Below are positions 37,001 through 48,200 of a stretch of 64,000 nucleotides of DNA, one piece after another. This stretch comes from Rhyacichthys aspro (Eukaryota; Chordata; Actinopteri; Gobiiformes; Rhyacichthyidae), in the NCBI GenBank assembly GCA_036850595.1, contig CM072151.1, forward strand, positions 19,011,307 to 19,075,306, given 5' to 3'. The position numbers were made by a program, and so were the translations under genes. The stretch's first letter is position 1; every line of letters starts with the position of its first letter. The notes below the pieces were generated by a model. The model had not been told where the DNA came from. It saw nothing but the letters and a program-made list of their open reading frames with translations, and ran no database searches.

Positions 37001-38387
37001 TTAGAATTTTATTTCTTTTAGGCGCTCAGGAGTTTCAAGCTGACCATCACTGTGGACCCCAAATATCACCCTAAAATTATTGGCCGCAAGGGTGCAATAA
37101 TCACTAACATCCGCACTGAGCACGATGTCAACATCCAATTCCCAGAGAAGAATGATGAGAACCAGGTATCTTATTTTCTTGCTTGCGTCAAGTGGCCTTT
37201 GCTTCATTCACATCAAAATGCTGTGTTTGTTTGCCGATGTATTAAACTGATTTGTCCCCACAGGATCAGATTACCATTACAGGGTATGAGCACAAAGCCA
37301 TAGCTGCACGTGATGCCATTCAGGCCATCGTGGATGAACTGGAGGAGATGATCTCTGAGGACATCACACTAGACAGCAGGGTTCACGCTCGCATCATTGG
37401 AGCCCGTGGCAAGGGAATCCGCAAGATCATGGAGGAATTTAAGGTGAGGCAAAGATTAAATTTTTGGACCTTGTAGTGTAGGTCTTGTAGTGTAGGTTTC
37501 TGAGAATCTTGCTATGGTCTTATGTTATTAAAATAAAACAAATGGAATTTGCTTAGCACTTCATATTAAGTTTAGTGACAGATATGATTTCAAACATTGC
37601 CTTGTACTTCTGATTTGATCAATTTAACATGACCACAGATAACCCGGTGCGGTGGCAGAGTGGTTAGCACTCCTGCCTCACAGCAAGAAGGTCCTGGGTT
37701 CCCAGTCAGAGCTGGGCCCTTATGGAGTTTGTGTGTTCTCCCTGTGTCTGCCCCCATGGGGCCAGGACTCACCTGCAAAAGAGATTTGTAATCTCAGTGT
37801 GACTTTCCTGGATAAATAAAGGTTAAATATAACCCAGTTTTGTGGTTTTTGTTGTTGTTTTATTTTTAGGTTGACCTCAGGTTTCCTCAGAGTGGTGCTG
37901 CAAACCCTAACCTTGTGACAGTCACAGGTCGCCCTGAACACGTGGATGAAGCCATTGACCACCTTCTCAACCTGGAAGAGGAATATGTATGTTTTTTTTG
38001 TTTTTTTTTTGGTACAAATTTAGCGGTAAAGTGACCTGAAAGTTAGACTGAACGTGTTGCTGCTTTTCAGATGGTAGATGTTGTGGAGAACGAAGCAAAG
38101 ATGGCTTACATGAGGCCCTCTGGAAGTAGTGCTGCTGCCTCAGATGAACAACGGGGCTCTTCGAAGGGCTTTGTGGTGAGGGAGGCTCCCTGGACAAGTG
38201 GCAGTGAGAAGGTGAGCTATTTTCCTAGACATTTTTTAAAATCTGTTTTTAAATAGTTCAAACCCACTGATTTGTATTCTTCCATATTTCTTTTTAGGCC
38301 CCTGATATGAGCAGCTCTGAAGATTTTCCCAGCTTTGGTGCTCCAGTGGCAACAAAGACCTCACCATGGGGACCCAAGCGCTTTTAG
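31011..38387 (+). CDS. hdlbp: HDLBP (vigilin), multi-KH RNA-binding protein
   Basis: Vigilin binds mRNA and tRNA, associates with ribosomes at the ER and supports translation of secreted proteins. Coding exons: 31011-31086, 31191-31357, 31777-31992, 32079-32285, 32371-32586, 32662-32868, 32950-33057, 33139-33243, 33353-33431, 33514-33653, 33740-33844, 33923-34036, 34121-34207, 34285-34416, 34493-34711, 35382-35603, 35705-35923, 36009-36147, 36224-36372, 36455-36559, 36642-36776, 37022-37165, 37264-37443, 37870-37986, 38071-38211, 38298-38387. They sum to 3,819 nt, 1,272 residues (human 1,268). The start MSSVAVLTQESF and end PWGPKRF fit the family. KH repeats fill about residues 85-1195, with GXXG loops GKNG, GPKG, GKKG, GKGG, GQKG, GKGG, GSKG, GKGG, GPKG, GQKG, GRKG and GARG. 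KH1, KH3 (GAYN) and KH11 (SRRG) lack a standard loop. The start exon runs from an acceptor at 30971. Confidence 0.97.
36836..36935 (+). mobile_element. tRNA-derived SINE remnant, copy 1
   Basis: The segment shares CACAGCAAGAAGGTC..GGGTT with the fuller copy at 37646-37830. It is a decayed head fragment in the HDLBP intron before the exon at 37022. Confidence 0.6.
37646..37830 (+). mobile_element. tRNA-derived SINE, copy 2
   Basis: The head has a pol III A-box-like TGGCAGAGTGGTTAGC and a degenerate B-box-like GGTTCCCAGTC. It is followed by the fish SINE phrase GGAGTTTGTGTGTTCTCCC and a tail GATAAATAAAGGTTAAATA. It lies in the HDLBP intron just upstream of the exon at 37870 and in the gene's orientation. 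Its decayed B box suggests it is inactive. Confidence 0.75.
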
Positions 38388-39640
38388 ATGTGCTACTACA
38401 GATGGGCCTAAATGAAACCAGACACAATCTTTCCTACATTGTCCCTGTTATGTCCTGGACTGACCGCTGACCCTAAATTTCTTCAGTTCTGAAAGTGTTT
38501 TCCTCATGTCTATGGCCTGCCCTGGCAGATGCATTGGTCTAAACATGCTTTCAGACACTGTAATTGACTTGTGAGCTTTGTAACTGCATTAAATAATACT
38601 GTCTTGCGCTAACAAAGCAACAGAAGTTGCGGTCCATGCAGTCTTAAAAGACTGACATTTACATGTTGATTAGAGATGACATTTCATTGTGGTTTGAACT
38701 GTTCCGATACCAAATTTAATGGTGGCCAGACATTAGTTTATTTGAGCTGCCCTTATCTTAGTTGCCTTTGCAGGGTGGGGTTAAGTCATTGGATAACTGC
38801 TGGTGATGTGTTCAGACATGTGTGACCAAAATGAAACCCAGCTATTTCAGTAATACACCCCTCCTGCTTTACTCATGTAGCTGTGTGAAATCTGTGAGTT
38901 GTCAGCCCTCAAGCACATTGTAGTGTTTGCCCTGTCACAAGTTTCCATTTGCTTGTAACTGTGCTTCTGTGATTATGCTCAACTAGTGGCACCTTGTAGC
39001 CTTAAAATTGGTAAACTCTAGGAGGGGAGAAGTGGTAAAGCCACAGCAGAATGGCTCTCATTCAAACTGCCAGATGCTTGGAGACCATGCCAGAACTTAA
39101 CTTCTTACAACACTAGGCCTAGCGCTCCAATGCATCAAACCTCACACTAACTGTTGAATGAACTGTTTCAACAAAAGTCAATCACTCTAAAAGAAAACTA
39201 AATGACTGTTTGTGAGCAAAATAGCAGACCATCTTGTGCCAACTACCTGTCTAGTGATGTTCTGTGTAACTCATCCTCTGTATTGGGTCAGTGTCCAGTC
39301 CCTTTGTCTTCCAGTTGCTATGCAGCTTGTTCTGTTCAATAGCAATTGCCCTTTTTTTAACAGCCTTACCACTAGAAAGATACAAACCAGGTAGCAATGA
39401 TGCTAATGTTGCATATAAAGTCAATCTGAAGGTAGAGTTGTTTCTTTGGAAGCTTTTGGAAAAGTTCCATCATTTTGTGAACTTAAAGCTAATTTCACAT
39501 CTAGTATCAGTCTACCTTTTGGTTTATATCCTTCTAGTATTGAATGAAAAGATTATGCAAATAAAATAGAAGTGAACGGTTACGGATGACACTGGAAAAG
39601 AAACTCTCCAAAAAGTCAATAAAAATTGAAAATTTTGTTC
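38388..39640 (+). other. hdlbp: HDLBP 3' UTR
   Basis: About 1.25 kb of non-coding sequence follows the TAG at 38385-38387. Two AATAAA hexamers near its end (39560-39565 and 39618-39623) with a TGTTGTGTGTCTTG-rich stretch just after set the likely end near 39,640. Confidence 0.8.
39560..39623 (+). terminator. HDLBP poly(A) signals (two AATAAA)
   Basis: AATAAA occurs at 39560-39565 and again at 39618-39623. The second is followed within about 20-40 nt by a GT-rich stretch and is the likelier main signal. Confidence 0.75.
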
Positions 39641-41850
39641 TGTATCCTGTTGTGTGTCTTGTAAGTAAATTATTTATATTTACACACAAAATGCAACATA
39701 TGCAGTCTTCTAAAGCCTTAAGCCTTCTAAATTTATAACAAACATGACTCTGGTTTCCGTCTTTCATTTTAATTTACACTATACCACTAACAACTGTTTT
39801 CGCCTAACTCACCTCTTTTTATTTCAGTTATGAAAATGAAGCAATTTAAATTATTTCTGATGAATCCTTATGTTTTTCAACGTGTGTGTCCTTCTGACAG
39901 AACACACTCTGCTTACTATTTTGCTTTGCCCTTAAAAAAAGTTTTGCATTCTATTATATTAAAAATCTAACAAACGACCAATTTATGAGGGCGTTTTTAT
40001 CTATACTGTACAGCATTTCGATTTTTATTTACATGGAGCCTCGTCACTACCCTGCCCCCATGTGGCCTTTAGTGGTATTGCAATATACCGATAAGAACAT
40101 AAGTGCGGTGTAGAAATTGATAAATAAATAGCATTAACCTGACAGTAGTGTTTTTGCATAAAAAGTGGAAAAACGTTTAAATTAATTAGGGGTTATCACG
40201 ATTCATGGTAATGGGCTTATATTTTCTTTTTATTGAGATAAATCCAATAGTTAGCTTATTAGTTAACGTTAGCTTATTAGTTAACGCTAGCTTATGTTTT
40301 TTTTTTTTTAGCATAGTTAGCTTATTAGCTTCATTCTGGCGGTAGATGGGAAAATGGCAGACAACTGATTTCACCCAAAAATCTGTCAGTCCCTTTTTTT
40401 TAATAAGAATATAATAATTGAGGAAAGTTTATGCTGCTTATTGCATATCAGGTAACTCATGTACCCAACTTTAAAACTTTAACTTTATACTTTTTTAATG
40501 TTTTATGCTCTACATACGAAGTACACGTATCTACAAAGAGTTTTACAGGCCTTGATATTAACAAATATTTCAAATATATTATTAGTTCCATTCCTTTAAG
40601 TCTCTTGGATGTTTTTATTGTTTAAATTTTCATTTATGTTGGGTGAAACACTAATCCAAAGCACAAAATAGCCTTTTCCGTTGAAGTAACTCTAAAAATC
40701 TAATAACTGTATTATCTAGGATTCATTGTGATTATAAATTCAAACACTGAGCAGTTTCATCGATAACCATCCAGTTCATACTCTTTATCAGTTTTCTTTA
40801 ATATAGACCATTTTAGAATTCCCTTCTCTTTTTGGGTTACATATAGGTTTTAAAATACTTGACAGAAAAGAGCAGAGATAGGTTTCTTTCTCCTCTTGGA
40901 AGATGAGGAGCTTCTGTGTGTTTTGAAAAGAGCAAGGTAAAGCTCTCACCAGAGGCTTTAAGGCATAATCATGACACAATTAAGATAATTTCCCAACGAC
41001 TGCTGGTGGCAAGAAAAGCAATTTTTACGCCTTGTAATCGAGTCTGGCTGTCAGATTAAGATAGCAGGTGATTTGAGGGAAATTGTCTTGGCTAAGTCTT
41101 TGGAGTGGGATCCAGGTGGCCTCAGGTATCTCTTTGCCCACTGAGGCTGCCTCTGAGGGAATACAGTTTTGATTTTTGAAAATGAAAAGAAGCATTTGAG
41201 CTGTGGAGTTGTGTCTCTGGGCGGTTGTCGTCTTATTACCTGCCTCTGCTGTCATCTGGTTCTGCATCTTGTGACTTAAAACAGCCAAGTGGCCCGTTAT
41301 CTGTCTTTCTTTTTTTTTTTCTTTCTCTCCTAAACCAGCGGCAAACTCATCATGAAGCTGCTTGAGAAGAATATGCAGACTGAAAGCTGAGGAGAATTTA
41401 AATATGCTCATTTGGACAGTAAGAGTTTGGATTGCAGTATTTTTCTGTTGTGCACTTCAAAAATCAAATTAGGCTGCAGTAGTCACGTTTTGCTTTTCTC
41501 ATAAATGCATTTGTGTTTATTCTTAGATTTGGAAAGAAGACAATTCTTAACTCTGTGGACTGGCATTCATGTGAGTATATACCAAATGTGAGGCTTTTGT
41601 TTTCAGTGCATTTTAATCAACTAAAAAAAGATTTGTGAACCACTTCAACTCAAGACTTCAATTTGATCACATAAGAAACATGGTCCCAGAGGGTACATTT
41701 ATATTTGCCATCTTCTTGACTTTTAACACACAGAGTACATTTCTGGGTAATGAAATTAAGGCTACAATATCATAGAAAGCTGTCATTATCTTTTGTCATA
41801 TGCGTTTATTAAAGCCTAGTTTTAGTAAAGGTACTGAAGTAGGTATTCTG
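39641..41850. other. Intergenic sequence downstream of HDLBP
   Basis: AT-rich sequence without a credible gene. It includes a small tandem repeat at 40249-40290 and a non-repetitive, GC-richer block at about 41020-41410. A 128-codon minus-strand ORF in that block has no recognisable motif. Confidence 0.5.
40249..40290. repeat. Short tandem repeat of TTAGCTTATTAGTTAACG
   Basis: Two near-identical units of about 20 bp plus a partial third (differing at CGTTAGC/CGCTAGC), followed after a T-run by another TTAGCTTATTAGC. The units contain the TTAGC/GCTAA motif that recurs elsewhere in the window. Confidence 0.7.
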
Positions 41851-41853
41851 CCA

Positions 41854-41865
41854 CCACTAGATGGC
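41854..41865 (+). promoter_or_regulatory. CTCF-like motif 1
   Basis: CCACTAGATGGC fits the CTCF core CCASYAGRKGGC at every position. It lies 2.2 kb past the end of HDLBP. Confidence 0.5.
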
Positions 41866-42549
41866 ATTGATAGACTTGCATATTCTCTGGAGCTGCCCAG
41901 ACATTCAGCATTTGTCTGATGTGTGTCCAGGCGATTGAATATATAAGGTAATTACATCAGATTCTGTTCATTTACAATATCAGATCAGTTTGAAATCACA
42001 AAATCAGTTTGCCATTATCACACTGTAATAACAATATACTATTTGTGGGAATGTAAATGTAGTATTTCTAATTTGAAATATTTTCTGAATCATACAGTAC
42101 TTATTTCAGAAGAGTTTTGACAGATTTACAGTAGATTTGTAAATTTAAATAGGAATATCTATTAGTAGTAAAACTCTTAGTACATTGATACTAAACCTAC
42201 ATTTCCAGTACTGAGTCATTATTACATTCTCATAAAAATAGACTGTTTGTGAAATGTATTTTAACATTACGTATATTAAATATTTACAGAAGATTTTGAG
42301 GATTTCTTCCAATAATCATTTTTAAAAGTTGTACTATTGTGACCTATCATTGAGAATCACTCTGAGGTAAATTCAGGTGTTTGACAGTAGTTATAATCAG
42401 AGGGGTTGAATTGGGGTCGGGAAACCAGGCAGTTGCTTAGGGTCCTAAACCGGAAGGAGGGTCTACAATGATGACTAATTACATTTTATTTTAGATAATT
42501 TGATTTTATGTAATACAGATTTTTGCATTTCATCAGATTGTGTAGTAAA

Positions 42550-42940
42550 TTTAGTTGGCTTAGACAATATATTGCAATGTTATCGTTATCCCAATGTTAT
42601 CAGCATTGCAATGTTATTGATCACAACATACATATTACAAAGAATGACTTGTATCTCAATAATGTTATGGACTTTAAATTATTAAATCAACCTGTATTGC
42701 GTAAATAAAAAAATCCTGGTTTAGACCTGATTCATTTTCACATTTTGTGCAGGTTTATTCCTGTTTTATCTTCATGTAGTCCTGGTTCAGTCTTTAATAT
42801 TGATTTAGCTCCCGCTTTGATGATTGAAAGTCCAGAGCCTTGTAACTCTTTATTTTTCTAAATTATATCTAATTCTTAAAACCTTTTTACTCTTCCAAAG
42901 AGCATTCAAGTATCGCAGCTTGTATCATTATCGCAATGAG
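42550..42940 (-). repeat. Dispersed repeat with TGCGATAAC core, copy 3
   Basis: Reverse-oriented relative to the other three copies. Its reverse complement carries ATTGCGATAATGATAC, CTTGAATGCTCTTTGG, CTGAACCAGGACTACAT and ATACAAGTCATTCTTTG, all shared landmarks of the family. It contains no coding sequence. Confidence 0.65.
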
Positions 42941-43655
42941 GCAAAGTTTTCAATGCATTTAGGGTAATTTAATTTAAATGATGGTGAAATGATGTAAGTA
43001 TGTTTTTTTTTTTAATTTAAGCAGCTAGCACCTTAATTCACAAATGCAACAGTGAATTCGATAGAAATATGGAATAGGGATTTAATAGTTTTTGTAGTAA
43101 TAACAGTGTATTCTAACATTTATTCATTCTGTAGTTTTGCCACAAACACACACACACAAGTGGAGCCTTTAATTTTCATATTTAATTTAAAAAATGGACC
43201 AAAAAAGGGTCCCATCTGTGTCTAGGTCAATTTGGATTTTAGGGCGCTGGCAGTAAATGGCCCAGACAGTGGAATCCCCTGTGATCGAGACTGGCAGGGT
43301 TCAATCAAACGATGAGAGGCAACACATTTCCATGCGTCTCAATGCTCTGTCCCTTACACAGCCTCCAGAATATGGTCGCTACTTGAAATTTAGCTGAATT
43401 TTTTTAAGTCTTCCATAAATAAAATTGCCTTCTGATTTGTCCTGCATCGGGTTGGACTCGGCGAAGGCGCGTATGTGTGCTTTCTTAAATCTGTTTGACG
43501 GGAACACGAGTAGCATGTCTTGTGACTTTAGCCAGAGAATGGGGAGCGAAAGAGTTGGGAGTGTTTCTTTGACTGTGTCAGCAGTTCTCTGGTTCGAATG
43601 AGCAGAGGGGACCAGAAAGGAGACACAGGAATAGACAGGCTCTTATATATTGTGG

Positions 43656-43667
43656 CCAGTAGGGGGC
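43656..43667 (+). promoter_or_regulatory. CTCF-like motif 2
   Basis: CCAGTAGGGGGC is a full match to the CTCF core consensus, in the same orientation as the motif at 41854. Confidence 0.6.
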
Positions 43668-44624
43668 ATATGTGCACAGGAAATGTAATAAGGCTTTCAG
43701 GCACTCTCTTCATCCTTTTATTCTAATTTACACAAAAGAATCCACATAGAGCAATGGTCAGAGAGAGCTTAATTTTGTCTGGTTTTGTTACAGGTGCACG
43801 TTCATCTTTACTATGAGTTTAAAGTGATTGTACAGTATTTTGTACTGGGCTTCTATAGAACATCTAGGGATAGTCAACATTTTCCTTACATTTAGTTAAT
43901 TGACAGGCTTCTAAAACACTCATCTCTGCAAGTATGTATTACATAGAAGATGCTGGCATACATTTCATTTTACTTATGACTGTTTGTTTCTCATTAAGAC
44001 AACCTTGACTTGGACTATTTAATAAGCACATTTGCAAGACACTAATCTTAGTTTTTAATAATGTCTGACATGGTTGTTTAGTATATTTTAAATTACCCTA
44101 AATATTCTGTGTTAGCATCAACCGTGGCAAGTTGTCAGTCACCTAACACAAAGAAACAGTCTAGTAGTTTTTCAAATGACTGTTATTTATGATCACTGTT
44201 CAATTGGTGTAAATATTGCCTTCACTATAAAAGCCTTTTCTCTTGGTATTATTGTTCAGAATATTATAGGTAAAACACAGGTGAAGACTGCTTTTGTGCT
44301 GTGTGAATGTTTTGATTCAGATATAGTGTTCCCGTTAGGACAAGCGTTCCAGGTGAGTTCTCATAAGCAGGTGTCAGATACTCGGGATCACTGTGTGCCT
44401 GCACGCTCAAGCCTGCCGCTATCTGTCATTGCTCAGCCTTGTTTTTAGACCGGCTTCCCACATAAAGCTGATGCACAGACGCGATACCACAGCTCTCTGC
44501 TTTGATATCTGTGTGTTCTCACCTACGACATATCTGCTGCTGGTGTTTGATGTCTCATAATTTTAACCTCTTCTTTTTGGCTTAAACAAATAGTGACAGG
44601 GGCTGCTGCGGCTCGTATTGCTGC

Positions 44625-44885
44625 TGCTAAAAAATTGTGATATGCAATAACGTTTCTGAATATTGCGATAATGATATGAGCTGAAATATTTGAATGCTAT
44701 GCTTTGACACAGTAAAAACTTCTAATTTAGAAAATATTTCAAAAAATCAGGTAAAACCAGGACTTCTTTATTTAGATGCTGCACAGATTATATAAATAAA
44801 TGTCCATCACTGCAATACAAGTCATTCTTTACGATACAAATACTGCTATAACAATAAATTTACGATATATTTTGCAACCCTAATA
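44625..44885 (+). repeat. Dispersed repeat with TGCGATAAC core, copy 4
   Basis: Shares TATTGCGATAATGATATGAG, TATTTGAATGCTATGCTTTG, CTTTATTTAGATGC and ATACAAGTCATTCTTTACG with the other copies. It lacks part of the middle. It ends about 260 bp before the isolated exon at 45142. Confidence 0.6.
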
Positions 44886-45141
44886 GTAACTTTTCTTCAG
44901 TTGGGTTATTTTAGCATTGTAACGTTTTCTTTGTCCTTACCCATTTACCATTACTGTGTTATTTCTATCACAAAGACTGCTTGAACTGCAAAAAATGTAT
45001 GTTGTTCAATGAACTGTCTAATCAGAGCCTTTGATCACATTGTGGTGTAACTGGTTGTAAAAGTCAGTGGCCCCAGTGTGGCCTGTGGAAAAGTGGTACA
45101 AAATCACTGTCATAACTTGTTAATTACCCTCGTCTCTCTAG

Positions 45142-45225
45142 AAAACTAACAAAATGGCAGAACATGTGGATGAGGCGGGCCTAATGAATGGGGTTTCAAT
45201 GAACAGCAAGCGGAGTAAGACAAAG
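45142..45225 (+). CDS. First coding exon of an unidentified gene
   Basis: An 84-bp exon candidate lies between a pyrimidine-rich acceptor (CCCTCGTCTCTCTAG) and a good donor (AAAG|GTACAG). It starts its frame with an ATG at 45154 in a strong Kozak-like context (ACAAAATGG). The 24 codons give MAEHVDEAGLMNGV then SMNSKRSKTK and end in phase 0 at the donor. The acidic start and basic end are seen in several nuclear proteins, but I do not recognise the family. No further exon is visible in the remaining 18.7 kb, so the next exon would lie beyond the window, with a long intron across the gene-poor region. It could also be a chance splice-flanked ORF. Confidence 0.5.
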
Positions 45226-48200
45226 GTACAGTATAAGATGCATTTTTTTCAAAGTCACTGCAGACAAGTCTACAACACAACTTTACACTGGTCTCAAAAG
45301 TGAACCTAGTTTGAGGAAGGACGCTTTAAATATATTCAGTATTAGCTTGAATGGGTTTTTTTCAATGTCAGGCCTGTTCCTGAAACAAAAGGTAAGTTTT
45401 TTGGTGCAGAAAGAGTGCAAGAAAAATTGAATATCTGTGAACAACATACTGTTTGAACATTAAGTAGCAATGATGACTCATAAATAGTCAGTTGTCAGTG
45501 CTAATTCAACAGTTATATTTAAAACAGTGGTTTCAAGTGATTCCCAATGAAAGTGACCTGTGTACAAACATGAAAAGCTGAGGCAAAAGCCATGGGCATG
45601 AATGTGCTGGTGAGAGATGCTCTCATCTTGGCAACATCAGATCAACTCTCTCCTGTGTGTGTTGTAGCAATTAAGACCGTTGCATTCTGGGATACAGTGT
45701 GCCCCTAACCCTCCCTTGTCCCGCACAAGGTTCATGGTAGATGGTGATGAAAAATGACTGTAGGAAAGGGGATTTGGTGAGGCGCTTTCACACAATGACA
45801 TTGTCTGAACTACAGGCTCCTCGGTGTGCCGTGCAGCAGCGACAGCCCTTTAGTATTTCCTGTCAAACGGAGCATTGTTGCTTTTAGTTCACCTTAAGTG
45901 TCTAGACAGTGGTTTTGCTGCTCCGTTGGTTCTCTTGGATTGAGGCCAAATCTTCACTCTTGGAGGCGATAAGAGTCTTATCTCGCTGTTAGAGGGGCTA
46001 GAGACTGGAGCAGAGCTCAAGTGAGTGTCACTCAGGTGGGAGTGTGGGCACCTTTAAGAGCAGCGGGGATAGTCAGCCGGCTTACTGCGCCAACAAAGAA
46101 ACACAAGGCCGACGAATGCAAACATCAGACACATTCACAGGTACATTCGAACACCAGTCTTTTAATAAAAAATGAAAAACTTTCAACATTACCTTTACTT
46201 TAAAGTTTATTTAATTTTCCTGGTGTGCATCATTAATCTTCAGTCTTCTGTATTAGTCACTTATAAAGGCAAGGGTATGTGAAGGTGGCAACATTCAAAT
46301 ATGCACGGAAACTTCCTGTGTCTGAACCATGCTTAAACAGCTTACGAACAATGTCGAACAGCAGTTTGCCAAAGCCACTTTTTGCTTTCCGCCGGCACAA
46401 TGTTAAATTATGAGATTGAGGTCATCCATTGACGTACAATGAACAGCCTGCATTCTTCCTGACAAGGGGCAAGAGGGTAATACAACGTCTATTCAAACGC
46501 TTCCCTTTATGCTTGTCTTTGCTGGAAAATGTTTGTTGTGAAAGTCCAAGGTCCCTCAAGTAAAAATCAATCGGCGGATTGTGCGCTGGTCCTTGTTTGA
46601 AGTCCATTGTGGCTATATTCCCCAGCCAGGTAACACAAGAATGCTGCTTTTATTCTCTGCATAGTTGATCCACAATATTGGCAAATGGCCCTTAATTCCA
46701 CTCTATACAAGGTAACTCTCCAGCTTGAAGTAATTCAGACTCCTTTCTTTTCTCTTTGAAAGATGGGCTTGTGTTGTGCAATGAAAAGGATTCAATAGAT
46801 GTGGATGATTTATTCAAGGAAAAAGCATTAAGACTTTGGAATGAGAAGCATGACTGTATTATTTTGCGAAGGACATGTTATTTTCTACAACACAAGGCAA
46901 AATCTATGGCTGCTCAATTCATTCCGCAGCCACAAAAGAAATGGAATTGATAAAAGGGGTAAGGGGAGGATAAAAAAACTTTGTGTGAATTCATAGATAG
47001 GCCTTATGTTTGGTGACGGTGCCAATGCAAATTTCAAAGCTGATAGCAACATGGTCCATTGGGCCATTTAAGACACAGGATAAAAACTTGCTTTGAGCAT
47101 TATTTTGGGATTTACCTTTTGTATTATTTTATACAATGACTGGTTATGTTTTATGGGATAATTATGTTGATTTGTCTGCCTTCATTGAGGCTACATCTTT
47201 ATTATGTGTTTTCATTTTTAAGCAGCACCATGTAACTTATTATCATAAAGTACATAACCTTAAAATTCTGACATATATACGCTCATAACTGTTTAGATGG
47301 TTCTTAACATGAAAAAACAATATTAAACCCTTTTCATTAACAACAGGCTCACCACATACTGTTATATGTGTTAAAGTTATACAGAAGAATGACAACCAGA
47401 AACTAATGTGTTCTAGAAATGAACATCATGACATTCATTATTTGTATATTAAGTCCAATCAGGGGTCGCGGGTGACTGGAGCCTATCCCAGCAGCTTTTG
47501 GGCCTCAGTCAGGGTAAACTTAAACCTGAATATGCGTGTCTTCGGACATTGTAATAAAAAGGTTGAGACTCACACTGTAATCATGTATTCCTTGGAAACT
47601 TTCAAAGGAAATGCACATGAAAAGCTGCCCAAGTTGGAAAAATAACTTACATTTCAGTTTAATAATAGATTTTTGACCTTATACATTTACACTAAGAAAT
47701 CAAATTTATTAAGCACAATATTTTTTTTGGTATAATATAAATATGTTCATGAGAACACTGTGAGCAGTTGTGGAACCACGAAAAAAAGAGACTCTACCAA
47801 AAAGCTTTTCTCTAATTTAAAAACAACTGAACAGGACGTTATTAAAGATGACTACTTCCTTCCTCTAACTGTAAATTAATTTAACCAAAGAATTAACAAT
47901 GCATAAACCTAACCACCCACACAACAGAGTCAAACATTTACCAGGATTTGAAAAGACACTGTGGGAATCTTCTAGGTTTCATGTCCTATCCCTCACCCCA
48001 ACGTGCCTTCTGAAGAATAAGAAAAGCATTACATTTTATATATTTACAAATAGATATACTACATGTTTTTTTGTATGGAAATATTATTCTACACCAGATT
48101 ACCCAAAACACTAAATATTAATGTAAACTCCTAGATAAGATTTAGTTAAGCCTCTGCACTGACTTTGATTCATACTTCCATACACTTTTTGTTTATTTTC

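Noticed and set aside
37646..37720. Possible tRNA gene in an HDLBP intron
   Set aside because: The A-box-like start is present but the B box is degenerate, and SINE body and tail follow. It is a tRNA-derived SINE.
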